Positions 36,651 to 45,931 of a stretch of DNA of 64,000 nucleotides are shown piece by piece (position 1 is the stretch's first letter; each line of letters starts with the position of its first letter). The position numbers were made by a program, and so were the translations under genes. Origin of the DNA: Sphingomonas endolithica. Its GTDB lineage: Bacteria > Pseudomonadota > Alphaproteobacteria > Sphingomonadales > Sphingomonadaceae. The stretch covers positions 3,358,501 to 3,422,500 of the forward strand of contig NZ_CP103057.1 of NCBI RefSeq assembly GCF_025231525.1, given 5' to 3'. The notes beneath the pieces were generated by a model, which worked only from the letters and a program-made list of their open reading frames with translations, did no database searches and was not told where the DNA came from.

Positions 36651-39600
36651 CTATGCCGCCAGATCCTGTGCGCGCTGCAGGTCGACCGAGACCAGCCGGC
36701 TAATACCCTGTTCGATCATCGTCACGCCGAACAGGCGGTGCATGCGGCTCATCGTCACTGCATTGTGCGTGACGATCAGGTAGCGCGTCTTCGTCTCGTG
36801 CGTCATCGCGTCGAGCAGGCCGCAGAAGCGCTCGATATTGGCGTCGTCGAGCGGTGCATCGACCTCGTCCAGCACGCAGATCGGGGCGGGGTTGGTGAGG
36901 AACAGGCCGAAGATCAGCGCGACCGCCGTCAGCGCCTGTTCGCCGCCCGACAGCAAGGTGAGCGACTGTAGCCGCTTGCCCGGCGGCTGGGCCATGATCT
37001 CCAGCCCCGCCTCCAGCGGATCGTCTGAATCGATCAGTTCGAGATGCGCCTGCCCGCCGTCGAACAATTTGGTGAACAGCCGTCCGAAATGCCCGTTCAC
37101 TGCCTCGAACGCGGCGAGCAGCCGCTGCCGCCCCTCGCGGTTGAGCGTGCCGATCGAGCCGCGCAGCCGATGCACCGCAAGGCCCAGTTCCGCGCGCTCG
37201 GCGGCGTTGCCGCTGCTGGCCGCTTCCAGCTCGGCCAGTTCGCGTTCGGCGACCAGATTGACCGGCCCGATCCGTTCGCGTTCCGCGGTCAGGCGCTCAT
37301 GCACGCTCGACTCGTCGACCGGGCCGCGCACCGTTTCGGCGGCGAAGTTCAGCCGTTCGGGCAGCACCGGGGCGGGGCAGGCGAAGCGTTCGCCCGACAG
37401 GCGGCCCATTTCGACGCGCCGCGATTCCTGGTTTTCGGCGCGGGCCAAGGCACCGGCGCGGACCTCGCGCGCTTGCGACAGCGCTTCGCCGGCGGTGCGT
37501 GCGACCGCCTCGGTCTCGCGCACGAGATCTTCCACGGCACGTTCAGCCTCCCGCGTGCGGTCCGCCTCGACGCGAGCCGCCTCGTGCGTCGCTTCCAGCG
37601 CGGCGATCGCCGCATCGAGCGCGGCGGGCCGGTCGGCCAGCGCTTCCGCATCGCGCTTGAGGCCCGCTGCGCGCTTGTCCATGTCGGCGATCCGCCGCGC
37701 GGCTTCCCCGGCGCGGGCACGCCAGCCTTTTGCCTCGCCCGATCCGCTGGCCAGGCGATCGCGGTCCTGCGCCAGGCGATGCTCCAGCGCCGCACGATCG
37801 GCACGCGCGGTGGCGATCATCCTCCGCCGCGCCTCGGCCTGGGTAGATAGCAAGACGACGCGGTCGCACGTCGCATCGCCGGCGGGAAGCGCGGCTTGCG
37901 CTGCAGCGGCGCGATTGGCATCGCCGCGCGCTTCGGTCAACTCGGCGGTGGTGCGGTCGCGCCGTACATCGAGATCGGCGCGCAGGCGCTCGATCCGCTC
38001 CAGCGCGGTGGCGGCGCGATCTTCCGCCCGGGCGGCCTCGCGCATGGCGCTCTCCGCCCGCTCCAGCGATCGCCGCGCTTCGGCCGCGAGCCGCTTGGCC
38101 TCGGCGATCGTGCCATCGATCCGGCCGAGCTCCGCCTCCGCCTGCTCGACCGCGCTGATCATCGCAGGCCGCATCGCATCGATCTCGCGCAGGCGATTGA
38201 GCCGCTCGAGCCGCTCCGCCGCCGCGGCACCACCCGATCTGGCGATGAAGCCGTCCCAGCGGCGCATCACGCCGTCGCGAGTCACCAGGCGCTGGCCGAC
38301 GGCCAGTTGCTGGCCGCGATCGGTGTCGACGACGAAGACCTGGCGCAACCGCCGCGCGAGAGCCTCGGGTGCTGCGACATGCCCGGCCAGAATGGTCGCA
38401 TCGGACGGAGCGGGCGGATCGGCCGCCGCGGCCTCGGCACCGCCCCAGAAGCGGTCGGCGCCGGCATCGAGGCCGGCCTCCAGGTCGTCGCCCAAGGCGG
38501 CGGCAAGCGCGCGTTCGTAGCCGGGCTCTGCACGCAGGCGATCGAGCACCCGGTCGCGACCGGAACTCTGCGTCGCGCGGCGCAAGGCTGCGGCCTCGCT
38601 GTCGAGTGCGGACAGATCGGCGCGGGCGGCGGCGCGCGCCGATTGCGCGGTGTCGCGGGCTTCGCCGCCGCGGCGTTCCGCTGCATCCGCCGCCGCCAGC
38701 GCGGTGCGGGCCGCGTCCGCCTCGGCCAGCGCCTCGACGCGCGCCGCCACCGCCCGCGCGCGCTCGGCCAGCAGCGGTGCGGTGTCGCCGATCGCCGCCG
38801 CTTCCGCTTCGAGACGCGCCAGATCGCGCGTGCTGCGCTCCAGCCGCGTGTGCGCCGCCGCCACCGCTGCCGCCGCGACACGCGCTTCGGCGGCTTCGCT
38901 CGCTTGTGCCGTCAGTCCCTGTGCCAGCGCGACCTCGGCATCGCGCCCTTCGCGCTCCGCGGTGGCCAAGGCGGCATCCATCGTCGGCATCTGCCCGGCC
39001 GCGTCGGCGATGCGCAGCTCCAGCGTCTTCGCGTCCGCCGCCAGCCGCGCCAGCGCGTCGGCGGCGTCATGCGCCAGTGCACCCTCGCGGTCGCGATCGT
39101 CGGCCAGCCGCGCGATGCTGTCGGCGAGCGTGCGCAACTGCCGATCCATATCGGTGCGCTCGGCCCGCAAGGTGGTCAGCCGATGCCCCGCCTCGCTCGT
39201 TGTATCGCGTGCGGCGAGTGCCGCCGCCCGCGCATCGGCGAGTCGGTCGATCGCCTGCTGCTGGTAAGCCGCCGCCGCACGCTGTGCCTCCGCAGTCTCG
39301 CCGACGCGGGTCTCGGCCGCCGCGGCTTCGATCTTGGCGACGTCCGCGGCGGCGGCCGCATCGCGCCAACGCGCGAAGATCATCCGCGCCTCCGCAACGC
39401 GGATCTGATCGGACAAGGTGCGGTAGCGCTCCGCCTGTCGTGCCTGCCGCTTGAGCGCGGCGGCGCGCGCATCCTGATCGGTGATGACCTCGTCGAGCCG
39501 CGTGAGGTTCGCCTCGGTCGCGCGGAGTTTCTGCTCGGCATCGCGGCGCCGCACGTGCAGCCCGGCAATGCCCGCCGCTTCCTCCAGCATCGCGCGGCGC

Positions 39601-40049
39601 TCGGCGGGCTTGGCGGCGATCACCGCGCTGATCCGGCCCTGGCTGACCAGGGCCGGGCTATGCGCGCCGGTCGCGGCATCCGCGAACAGCAAGGCGACAT
39701 CCTTGGCGCGCACGTCGCGGCCATCAATGCGGTAGGCCGATCCCGCGCCGCGCTCGATCCGGCGGACGATCTCGGTCTCCTCCGCCTGGTCGTCCTCGAT
39801 CAGCATCGAGACTTCGGCGAACTCGCGCGCGGGCCGGGTCGCGGTGCCGGCGAAGATCACGTCGTCCATGCCGGCGCCGCGCAGCGACCGGGCGGACGTC
39901 TCGCCCATCGTCCAGCGCAGCGCCTCCAGCAGGTTCGATTTGCCGCACCCGTTCGGGCCGACGATCCCCGTCAGCCCGGGTTCGATGCGCAGATCGGCGG
40001 CGTCGACGAAGCTCTTGAAGCCCGACAGGCGAAGCCGCTTGATCTGCAC
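36651..40049 (-). CDS. smc: chromosome segregation protein SMC
   Basis: ATPase of the condensin-like complex that compacts and segregates the chromosome with ScpA and ScpB. 1132 aa, GTG start at 40049. The N-terminal head has the Walker A site GIVGPNGCGKSNLLEALRW, followed by ALVSQGRISAVI; two long Ala/Arg/Glu-rich coiled coils flank a hinge near residues 500 to 620 (PGYERALAAALGDDLEAGLDAGADRFWGG). The C-terminal head has the signature LSGGEQALTAVALIF and Walker B ICVLDEVDAPLDDAN. scpA and scpB are not in the window. Two thioredoxin genes follow upstream on the same strand and are probably co-transcribed. Confidence 0.97.
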   Translation of the reverse strand: MQIKRLRLSGFKSFVDAADLRIEPGLTGIVGPNGCGKSNLLEALRWTMGETSARSLRGAGMDDVIFAGTATRPAREFAEVSMLIEDDQAEETEIVRRIERGAGSAYRIDGRDVRAKDVALLFADAATGAHSPALVSQGRISAVIAAKPAERRAMLEEAAGIAGLHVRRRDAEQKLRATEANLTRLDEVITDQDARAAALKRQARQAERYRTLSDQIRVAEARMIFARWRDAAAAADVAKIEAAAAETRVGETAEAQRAAAAYQQQAIDRLADARAAALAARDTTSEAGHRLTTLRAERTDMDRQLRTLADSIARLADDRDREGALAHDAADALARLAADAKTLELRIADAAGQMPTMDAALATAEREGRDAEVALAQGLTAQASEAAEARVAAAAVAAAHTRLERSTRDLARLEAEAAAIGDTAPLLAERARAVAARVEALAEADAARTALAAADAAERRGGEARDTAQSARAAARADLSALDSEAAALRRATQSSGRDRVLDRLRAEPGYERALAAALGDDLEAGLDAGADRFWGGAEAAAADPPAPSDATILAGHVAAPEALARRLRQVFVVDTDRGQQLAVGQRLVTRDGVMRRWDGFIARSGGAAAAERLERLNRLREIDAMRPAMISAVEQAEAELGRIDGTIAEAKRLAAEARRSLERAESAMREAARAEDRAATALERIERLRADLDVRRDRTTAELTEARGDANRAAAAQAALPAGDATCDRVVLLSTQAEARRRMIATARADRAALEHRLAQDRDRLASGSGEAKGWRARAGEAARRIADMDKRAAGLKRDAEALADRPAALDAAIAALEATHEAARVEADRTREAERAVEDLVRETEAVARTAGEALSQAREVRAGALARAENQESRRVEMGRLSGERFACPAPVLPERLNFAAETVRGPVDESSVHERLTAERERIGPVNLVAERELAELEAASSGNAAERAELGLAVHRLRGSIGTLNREGRQRLLAAFEAVNGHFGRLFTKLFDGGQAHLELIDSDDPLEAGLEIMAQPPGKRLQSLTLLSGGEQALTAVALIFGLFLTNPAPICVLDEVDAPLDDANIERFCGLLDAMTHETKTRYLIVTHNAVTMSRMHRLFGVTMIEQGISRLVSVDLQRAQDLAA

Positions 40050-40059
40050 AGTCTAGGGG

Positions 40060-40794
40060 TTACGCCCCGCCGCCCTTCAGCGCCTGTTCGACCTGCGGCC
40101 AGCTGACCGCGCCCTGCAGGACCTTGCCGTTGAGGAAGAAGGTCGGCGTGCCGCTGACGCCCATCTGCGAGCCGGCGTCCATATATTTGACCAGAGCCTC
40201 GATCTGCTTCTGGTCGGACAGGCAGGCGCGTGCCTTGGCCTCGGGAATACCGCGCTGCTTGACGAAATCGATATAGCCGAGCTTCTCGGCCCAGGCGACG
40301 GAGACGATGGCCGGCGATTTGCCCGCCATGGATTGCTGGAACTGGCCGGCATCCTCCATCTTCGTCAGGATCTGGGGCTGGGCGGCGAACATCTGTTCAA
40401 GCAACGGGAAGAACACCGCGGTGCCGGCGCAGCGGCCGAGCAGCGCCGGCGCGAAATCGGGCGCGCCGTGGACCAGATATTCGCGGAACTCGTACGATAC
40501 CTTGCCGCTCTTCACATAGGTGTCGATCAGCGGCTTCATGCCGGTATTGGCGAACGCGCCGCAGGTCGGGCACAGGCGCGAGCCATATTCGACGAGCTTG
40601 AGCGCGGCGGCGGGATTGCCCATCACGAAGCCGCCTTCCTCCGTCTGCGACACCGTCTGGGTCCAGTCCTGACCGGCAGGCGCAGGGGCGGCGGCGACCG
40701 GCGCGGCGGCGGTGCCGTTGTTGGTGGCGGTGCCATCGCCACAGGCGACGAGCGCGATCAGCGGCAGGATGGCGCAGGCAATACGAAGCTTCAT
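40060..40794 (-). CDS. DsbA-family thioredoxin-fold lipoprotein
   Basis: 244 aa. Residues 1 to 18 are a lipoprotein signal peptide with lipobox LVAC, followed by an Ala/Pro/Asn-rich linker to about 42. The thioredoxin fold has the redox motif CPTC in YGSRLCPTCGAF, helical insert, and the cis-Pro loop GVSGTPTFFLNGK. A membrane-anchored disulfide oxidase or isomerase in the periplasm is likely. It ends ten bases before the smc start and starts 21 bases after the second thioredoxin gene. Confidence 0.92.
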   Translation of the reverse strand: MKLRIACAILPLIALVACGDGTATNNGTAAAPVAAAPAPAGQDWTQTVSQTEEGGFVMGNPAAALKLVEYGSRLCPTCGAFANTGMKPLIDTYVKSGKVSYEFREYLVHGAPDFAPALLGRCAGTAVFFPLLEQMFAAQPQILTKMEDAGQFQQSMAGKSPAIVSVAWAEKLGYIDFVKQRGIPEAKARACLSDQKQIEALVKYMDAGSQMGVSGTPTFFLNGKVLQGAVSWPQVEQALKGGGA

Positions 40795-40815
40795 GTCGGG
40801 CTTACTCCAGGGGGA

Positions 40816-41511
40816 TTATTTGGCGCCGGCGGCACGCAGGATCTTTTCGAGACCGGCCCAGTCGAGGCCGGCATAGGGCTTGTTGTTGACGACGAAGCTC
40901 GGCGTTCCGCCGGGTGCCGGTGCGGCCGCGGCGCTGATCGCCTTCCAGGATGCGTCGCTCATCACCGCCAGCTGCAGCAATGCGGCATCATCGTCGAAAC
41001 AGGCCTTGAGCGCCGCATCGCCGATGCCGCGGGCATGGGCGATGTCGCTGAGGCCCGATCCTTCGGCAATCGCCCGCAACCGGGCATTGTTCGAATAGAT
41101 CGTCATGCGCTGGCCATTGACCTGTTCGAAGCGCAGGCCGCGCGGATACCAATCCTCCTGCGTGGCGAACAATTGCTCGCTGATCGCGGGAAAGGCGGCG
41201 GGGCCGCCGCAGCGCGCGATGGCGGTGGCGGCGAGATCGACCTTGTCGCGCGTGGCGTGGCGCAGTTCGACGCGGGTCGAGCCCGAGCGGATGAACTTGC
41301 CCTTGAGCGTGGCGGCGGAGGCGGCGGAATAATGCGCGCAATGGCTGCACGTGTAGCTCAGATATTCGACCAGCTTCACCTTGGCCGCCGGGTTGCCGAT
41401 GACATAGGCGCCCGCCGCCGTGCGGTTGACCGTCCTGGTCCAATCGCGGGGCGCAGGCGCGGCGCCGATCAGCAGCGGCAGGATCAGGCAGGCGAGCAAC
41501 TGGCGGATCAT
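40816..41511 (-). CDS. DsbA-family thiol:disulfide oxidoreductase
   Basis: 231 aa with a signal peptide (MIRQLLACLILPLLIGAAPA). The redox motif is CSHC in YLSYTCSHCAHY, and the cis-Pro loop is APGGTPSFVVNNK. It is a paralogue of the preceding lipoprotein but with a different redox pair, so their potentials may differ. DsbB at 26176 is the candidate partner. ATG 41511 overlaps the stop of dciA (ATGA). The tandem order mutY / dciA-dsbA-dsbA-smc is a conserved sphingomonad layout in my recollection. Confidence 0.92.
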   Translation of the reverse strand: MIRQLLACLILPLLIGAAPAPRDWTRTVNRTAAGAYVIGNPAAKVKLVEYLSYTCSHCAHYSAASAATLKGKFIRSGSTRVELRHATRDKVDLAATAIARCGGPAAFPAISEQLFATQEDWYPRGLRFEQVNGQRMTIYSNNARLRAIAEGSGLSDIAHARGIGDAALKACFDDDAALLQLAVMSDASWKAISAAAAPAPGGTPSFVVNNKPYAGLDWAGLEKILRAAGAK

Positions 41512-42050
41512 TCGTCGGTTCCGATGGCGGGGGGGCTTACAATTACGGGCGTGCCGCGCGAGGCGGCGACGCCAGCGGCCAGCGCTTCCAGCACGGCCTT
41601 GAGTTCGGGATCGGCGATCGTGCGCAGGCTGGCGCCGAGATCGACAGGCACGGGTTTGAGCGACGGCGGCGCGGCGCGCGGGCGCGGGGCCGGCACATCG
41701 CCTTGCCGCATCTGTACGCGCGCGATTGCCGCATAACCGAAGAAGCGATTGACGCGGTCGATGATCTCGGGCGCGATATGCTGCATCATCGTGCCGTGCG
41801 CGCCGCGCACCACCAGGTTCAGCGTGCCCTCTGCGCGCTTGCCTTGCGGGAAGCGGATCGATTCGGGCGCCGAGACACCCGCATAGCGCTCGCCCACGAT
41901 CTCGCCCCAGCGCGTGACGACCGCGCTCTGCACGAAGCCGAATCGCCGGAACGCCGCGCGGCCGGCATCGGGCAGCAGCTCGGCCACGCTGCGCGCACGG
42001 CCGCCGCGCACATGCTCGGGCTGGGGGGGAGGAACGGCGCGCTTGCTCAT
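41508..42050 (-). CDS. dciA: DUF721 protein DciA
   Basis: 180 aa. DciA is the ancestral loader of the replicative helicase DnaB in bacteria that lack DnaC. The DUF721 domain spans about residues 15 to 120: ARSVAELLPDAGRAAFRRFGFVQSAVVTRWGEIVGERYA, FPQGKRAEGTLNLVVRGAHGTMMQHIAPEIIDRVNRFFGY. The C-terminal part is Pro/Ala-rich and variable. The start is ATG 42050; ATG 42062 is also in frame. It is divergent from mutY, whose GTG lies 26 bases away. Confidence 0.87.
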   Translation of the reverse strand: MSKRAVPPPQPEHVRGGRARSVAELLPDAGRAAFRRFGFVQSAVVTRWGEIVGERYAGVSAPESIRFPQGKRAEGTLNLVVRGAHGTMMQHIAPEIIDRVNRFFGYAAIARVQMRQGDVPAPRPRAAPPSLKPVPVDLGASLRTIADPELKAVLEALAAGVAASRGTPVIVSPPAIGTDE

Positions 42051-42076
42051 CGCGGTACCCATGCCATAGCGGCGCC

Positions 42077-43126
42077 GTGCCCGCAAAGCCCCGATCCATC
42101 TCTGCTGCATTGTTGGCCTGGTACGATGCGCACGCCCGCATCCTGCCGTGGCGCGCGCCACCGGGCGAGGCGGCGCCGGACCCGTACCGGGTATGGCTGT
42201 CCGAGATCATGCTGCAGCAGACCACGGTCGCCACGGTGCGCCCGAAGTTCGAGATGTTCACCGCCCGCTGGCCCGACTTCGCCGCGCTGGCCGCGGCGGA
42301 CGAGGCCGAGGTGATGACCGCCTGGGCAGGGCTCGGCTATTATGCGCGGGCGCGCAATCTGATCGCCTGCGCCAAGGTGGTCACGGCCAGCCATGGCGGC
42401 CGCTTTCCCGACACCGAAGCCGAGCTGCGCGCGTTGCCCGGCATTGGCGACTATACCGCCGCTGCGATCGCCAGCATCGCGTTCGGCGAGCGCGCGGTGG
42501 TGGTGGATGCGAACGTCGAGCGCGTCGTGGCGCGGCTGTTCGCGATCGACCGGCCGCTGCCGGCGGCACGGCCGGCGATCCGCGCCGCCGCCGACCCGAT
42601 CGTGCCGGACGTGCGCTCCGGAGATTTTGCGCAGGCGATGATGGATCTGGGCTCCGGCATCTGCACGCCGCGCGCGCCCAAATGCCTGGCCTGCCCGCTC
42701 AACCGCGATTGCGACGGCTTCGCCAGCGGCGCACCCGAAGCCTATCCGGTGAAAGCAGCCAAGCCCGCCAAGCCGCAACGCTACGGCACGATCTTCTGGG
42801 CCGAGCGCGGGGGTCAGGTGATGCTCGTCCGCCGCCCGCCGCAGGGGCTGCTCGGTGGGATGCGCGCGCTGCCGACGGGTCCGTGGACGGACGTTGCGCC
42901 AGGGTTGGCCGACCCGCCGATGGAGGCCGACTGGCGCTTGCTGGAGGGCACGGCCTCCCACGTTTTTACGCACTTCCGGCTCGAACTGGCGCTTGCCGTG
43001 GGCGCGGTAGACAGGCATTCGAACGCCGGCGAATGGTGGCCGATCGCCGATCTCGAATCGGCGGGGCTGCCGACCGTTTTCGCCAAGGCCGGGGCCGCCA
43101 TTCGGGGGCTGGGATCAGGAGAGTGA
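42077..43126 (+). CDS. mutY: A/G-specific adenine glycosylase MutY
   Basis: Removes adenine mispaired with 8-oxoguanine. 349 aa, GTG start at 42077. The helix-hairpin-helix plus Gly/Pro-Asp region is LPGIGDYTAAAIASIAF with the catalytic Asp144 in VVVDANVERV; the other catalytic residue is Glu43 in LSEIMLQQTTV. The iron-sulfur ligands Cys196, Cys203, Cys206 and Cys212 follow the C-x6-C-x2-C-x5-C pattern. The C-terminal Nudix-like domain that reads 8-oxoG has VMLVRRPPQGLLGGMRALP. The serine hydrolase starts two bases after its stop. Confidence 0.96.
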   Translation: MPAKPRSISAALLAWYDAHARILPWRAPPGEAAPDPYRVWLSEIMLQQTTVATVRPKFEMFTARWPDFAALAAADEAEVMTAWAGLGYYARARNLIACAKVVTASHGGRFPDTEAELRALPGIGDYTAAAIASIAFGERAVVVDANVERVVARLFAIDRPLPAARPAIRAAADPIVPDVRSGDFAQAMMDLGSGICTPRAPKCLACPLNRDCDGFASGAPEAYPVKAAKPAKPQRYGTIFWAERGGQVMLVRRPPQGLLGGMRALPTGPWTDVAPGLADPPMEADWRLLEGTASHVFTHFRLELALAVGAVDRHSNAGEWWPIADLESAGLPTVFAKAGAAIRGLGSGE

Positions 43127-43127
43127 C

Positions 43128-44552
43128 ATGAAGTCCTTCAAGCTGTTGGTATCGGGCGGAGCACTGGCCATGGTGATCGCGGGCGCCGGCCTTGCGCAGC
43201 AGGCCGCGCCGCGCAGCCAGGCGATGCCCCGTCCCGCGCCGCAAGCCGGGCTCAAGCCGCAGCGCGATCCGATCACCGCCGTGCCGTCGTTGCTGCCCAG
43301 GACGCAGGCAGTGCTCGACGGCTATGTGCGCGACAACAAGATGCCCGGCATCGTCGGCGCCTTCGGCGTGGCCGACATGCCGACGATCTTCCTCTCGGCC
43401 GGCAAGATCGCCGACGATGCCGGCGCGGCCAGAGCAGGACCGGACAGCCTGTGGCGCGTCTATTCGATGACCAAGCCGATCACCGGCATGGCGGCGATGA
43501 TGCTGGTCGAGGATGGCAAGATCAAACTCGACGATCCGGTGAGCAAGTTCATCCCGGCGTTCAAGAACATGACGGTGGTCGATGGCCCCGACAGCCTGAA
43601 GAGCCACCCGGCGGCGCGGCCGATCACGATCCGCATGCTGCTGACGCACAGTTCGGGCCTCGGCTACAACATCATCACCAAGGGCGCGCTGCTGGGCGAA
43701 TATAACCGGCTCGGTATCAACCCGGCGCAGGTCAACAACCAATTCGAGGCCGAAGCACGCAAAGTGCGCCCGGCCACGCTGGAGGCGTTCGCCAACGCCG
43801 TCGCCAGCGTGCCTTTGGTCTACGAACCCGGCACCAAATGGAGCTATTCGATCGGGCTCGACGTGATGGGCCGCGTGATCGAGGTGGCATCGGGCATGAG
43901 CTTCGACGGCTTCGTGCAAGCCCGCATCTTCAACCCGCTCGGCATGAAATCGAGCTATTGGACGGTGCCGCAGAGCGAGATCCCGCGCTTCGCCACCAAC
44001 TATGCCTTCACCAAGGCGAGCATGGCGCAGATCAACCCGGCGTTCGACACGTCGAAGATGGACGCCAAGGCGCGCATGCCGCTCGATGCGGCGGCGACCT
44101 CGGTCTGGCTCAAGCCGCCGAGCTTTCCTTATGGCGGCGCGGGCCTCGTCATGTCGGCGCGCGATTACGACACCTTCCTGCACATGCTGCAGAATTACGG
44201 CGAGTTGAACGGCCGCCGCGTGATGAAGGAAGAAACCGCCAAGCTTGCCATGTCGAACCTGCTGCCGGCGGGCGTGACCTTCTCCGGCACGGTAGCCAGC
44301 ACCGGCGGCAACACGGCGGGGCCGAAGATGGGGTTTGGCGCGGGTGGCTCGGTGTACCTCGAGGATTTCCCGGGTGGCGCGGGCAAGGGCACGTACGGCT
44401 GGGGCGGGGCCGCGGGCACGGTCGCCTTCGTCGATCCCGGCCGCCGCGCGCGCGGCACGATCATGGTCAATTACTTCCCCGGCGAAACCTATCCGCTGCG
44501 CGCGGAGGTGTTGCCGGCCCTGCTTGCCGATCTGTCGCTGCACCGTCAGTGA
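43128..44552 (+). CDS. exported serine hydrolase, beta-lactamase/esterase family
   Basis: 474 aa with a signal peptide (MKSFKLLVSGGALAMVIAGAGLA). The class C beta-lactamase-like catalytic motif SxxK is in WRVYSMTKPITGM (Ser near residue 118), the second motif YSI in TKWSYSIGLDVMGRV, and a late GGAAGTVAFVDPGRRA replaces the usual HTG box. Such enzymes are usually esterases, D-aminopeptidases or penicillin-binding-like hydrolases; no evidence makes this one a resistance enzyme. AGGAG (43118-43122) precedes ATG 43128. It overlaps nudC as GTGA. Confidence 0.9.
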   Translation: MKSFKLLVSGGALAMVIAGAGLAQQAAPRSQAMPRPAPQAGLKPQRDPITAVPSLLPRTQAVLDGYVRDNKMPGIVGAFGVADMPTIFLSAGKIADDAGAARAGPDSLWRVYSMTKPITGMAAMMLVEDGKIKLDDPVSKFIPAFKNMTVVDGPDSLKSHPAARPITIRMLLTHSSGLGYNIITKGALLGEYNRLGINPAQVNNQFEAEARKVRPATLEAFANAVASVPLVYEPGTKWSYSIGLDVMGRVIEVASGMSFDGFVQARIFNPLGMKSSYWTVPQSEIPRFATNYAFTKASMAQINPAFDTSKMDAKARMPLDAAATSVWLKPPSFPYGGAGLVMSARDYDTFLHMLQNYGELNGRRVMKEETAKLAMSNLLPAGVTFSGTVASTGGNTAGPKMGFGAGGSVYLEDFPGGAGKGTYGWGGAAGTVAFVDPGRRARGTIMVNYFPGETYPLRAEVLPALLADLSLHRQ

Positions 44553-45418
44553 TCGGCTTCACCGGCAACACGCTCGACCGCGCCGATACCCTGCGTCACG
44601 ACGCCGCGGCCTTTGCCGCCGCGGCGAGCGACTGGCGGGCGCGGCTGCTCAAGCTTGACGGGTTGATGCCGGACGTATCGGACGAAGGACGGCTGGCCTG
44701 GACTTCGCTTGCCGACCTGCCCGACGATGCCGTGCCGATCCTGCTCGGGCTGGATGAGGGGCGGCCGCATTTCACCGCCTTCTTGCCGGGTTTCCAGCCG
44801 AGCAGCGCACCGGCGATGCGCAGCCCGGCGCTGATGGCGATGCTCGCCAGCCTCGCCCCGGGCGAGGCGGCGATCTATGCCGCCGCGCGCAGCCTGATCG
44901 ACTGGCATGCGCGGCATGGTTTCTGCGCCAATTGCGGCACGCCGACCGACGTCTTCCGCGCCGGCTGGGGCCGCAAATGCCCCAATTGCGCCGCCGAGCA
45001 TTTCCCGCGCGTCGACCCGGTGGTGATCATGATCGCCGAACATGACGGCCGTGCGCTGCTCGGCCGCGGCAAGAACTGGCCCGCGGGGCGATACTCGGCC
45101 TTGGCCGGTTTCCTGGAGCCCGGCGAGTCGATCGAAGAAGCGGTGGCGCGCGAGATCCACGAGGAGGCCGGCGTGCGCGTGGCGCAGGTGCGCTACATCG
45201 CCAGCCAGCCCTGGCCGTTCCCGTCCTCGCTGATGATGGCCTGCGTGGCGGTGGCAGAGGACGATGCGATCACGCTCGACACCAACGAACTGGAAGATGC
45301 GATGTGGGTGCCGCGCGAGATGGTCCGCGCGGTGCTGGCGGGGGAAGAGGGACCGTTTCTCGCGCCGCCGCCTTACGCGATCGCGTACACGCTGCTGACG
45401 GAGTGGGCGAAGGGGTAG
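44549..45418 (+). CDS. nudC: NAD(+) diphosphatase / NAD-RNA decapping hydrolase NudC
   Basis: 289 aa, GTG start overlapping the serine hydrolase stop. Cleaves NADH and removes NAD caps from RNA 5' ends. A zinc site is formed by Cys126, Cys129, Cys144 and Cys147 (FCANCGT, KCPNC). The Nudix box spans about 187 to 209 (GFLEPGESIEEAVAREIHEEAG), followed by the NudC-specific SQPWPFPSSLMM that sets substrate specificity. The length and order match the family. A 9-bp hairpin follows its stop. Confidence 0.95.
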   Translation: MIGFTGNTLDRADTLRHDAAAFAAAASDWRARLLKLDGLMPDVSDEGRLAWTSLADLPDDAVPILLGLDEGRPHFTAFLPGFQPSSAPAMRSPALMAMLASLAPGEAAIYAAARSLIDWHARHGFCANCGTPTDVFRAGWGRKCPNCAAEHFPRVDPVVIMIAEHDGRALLGRGKNWPAGRYSALAGFLEPGESIEEAVAREIHEEAGVRVAQVRYIASQPWPFPSSLMMACVAVAEDDAITLDTNELEDAMWVPREMVRAVLAGEEGPFLAPPPYAIAYTLLTEWAKG

Positions 45419-45431
45419 CGCCGGCGGCCTG

Positions 45432-45457
45432 AATCCTCCCCCTGGCGCGGGAGGATT
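45432..45457. terminator. bidirectional hairpin between nudC and the merR gene
   Basis: Arms AATCCTCCC (45432-45440) and GGGAGGATT (45449-45457) around CCTGGCGC, between convergent stops at 45418 and 45491. The CCTCCCC core resembles the ends of the DUF559 elements. No T-run. Confidence 0.5.
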
Positions 45458-45490
45458 GAGTGGGGCGGAGGCTCCACGGAGAGCGGGTCG

Positions 45491-45931
45491 CTAGTGCCTG
45501 CCGTTGGCGTGCAGCCCCGCGGCCTCTTGCGGGCGCGGCTCCCGTCGCCGCCGTGCCGGCACCCGCGCGAGTGCCTGGCGTTCGATCGTTTCCAGCTCCG
45601 CCAGCGTCTCGGCGATCGCCGTGCGTTGGCTCTCGAGCAGCTCGATCCGCTCGCGGCAGCGTTCGGCAAGCGCGCGCATCTGCTCCACATGCTGCGGATC
45701 GGCGTCGTAGAGGTCGAGGAACTCCTCGATGTCGCGCAGTGAAAAGCCCAGCCGCTTGCCGCGCAGGATTAATTGCATGCGCGCGATCTGCCGCTTGGTG
45801 TAGACGCGGATCGCGCCGACGCGGCAGGGCGTGATCAGCCCCTTATCCTCGTAGAAGCGCAAGGTGCGCGGCGTGATGTCCAGCATCCGCGCCGCCTCGT
45901 TGATACCGGTCATATCCTCTTGCTCGGTCAT
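45491..45931 (-). CDS. MerR-family transcriptional regulator
   Basis: 146 aa. The winged HTH begins near residue 7 (TGINEAARMLDITPRTLRFYEDKGLI), then RVYTKRQIARMQLILRGKRLGFSLRDIEEFLDLYD; a long coiled coil for dimerisation follows. No metal-binding cysteines are seen, so it is closer to LiuR-type or other organic-ligand sensors than to metal-responsive MerR. The gap 45932-46274 upstream holds an imperfect inverted repeat that could be its operator, but the target genes are not shown. Confidence 0.9.
   Translation of the reverse strand: MTEQEDMTGINEAARMLDITPRTLRFYEDKGLITPCRVGAIRVYTKRQIARMQLILRGKRLGFSLRDIEEFLDLYDADPQHVEQMRALAERCRERIELLESQRTAIAETLAELETIERQALARVPARRRREPRPQEAAGLHANGRH

Noticed and set aside
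37896..40106. 736-codon open frame antisense to smc
   Set aside because: Shadow of the Ala/Arg/Glu-rich coiled-coil coding DNA; no start signal and no domain.
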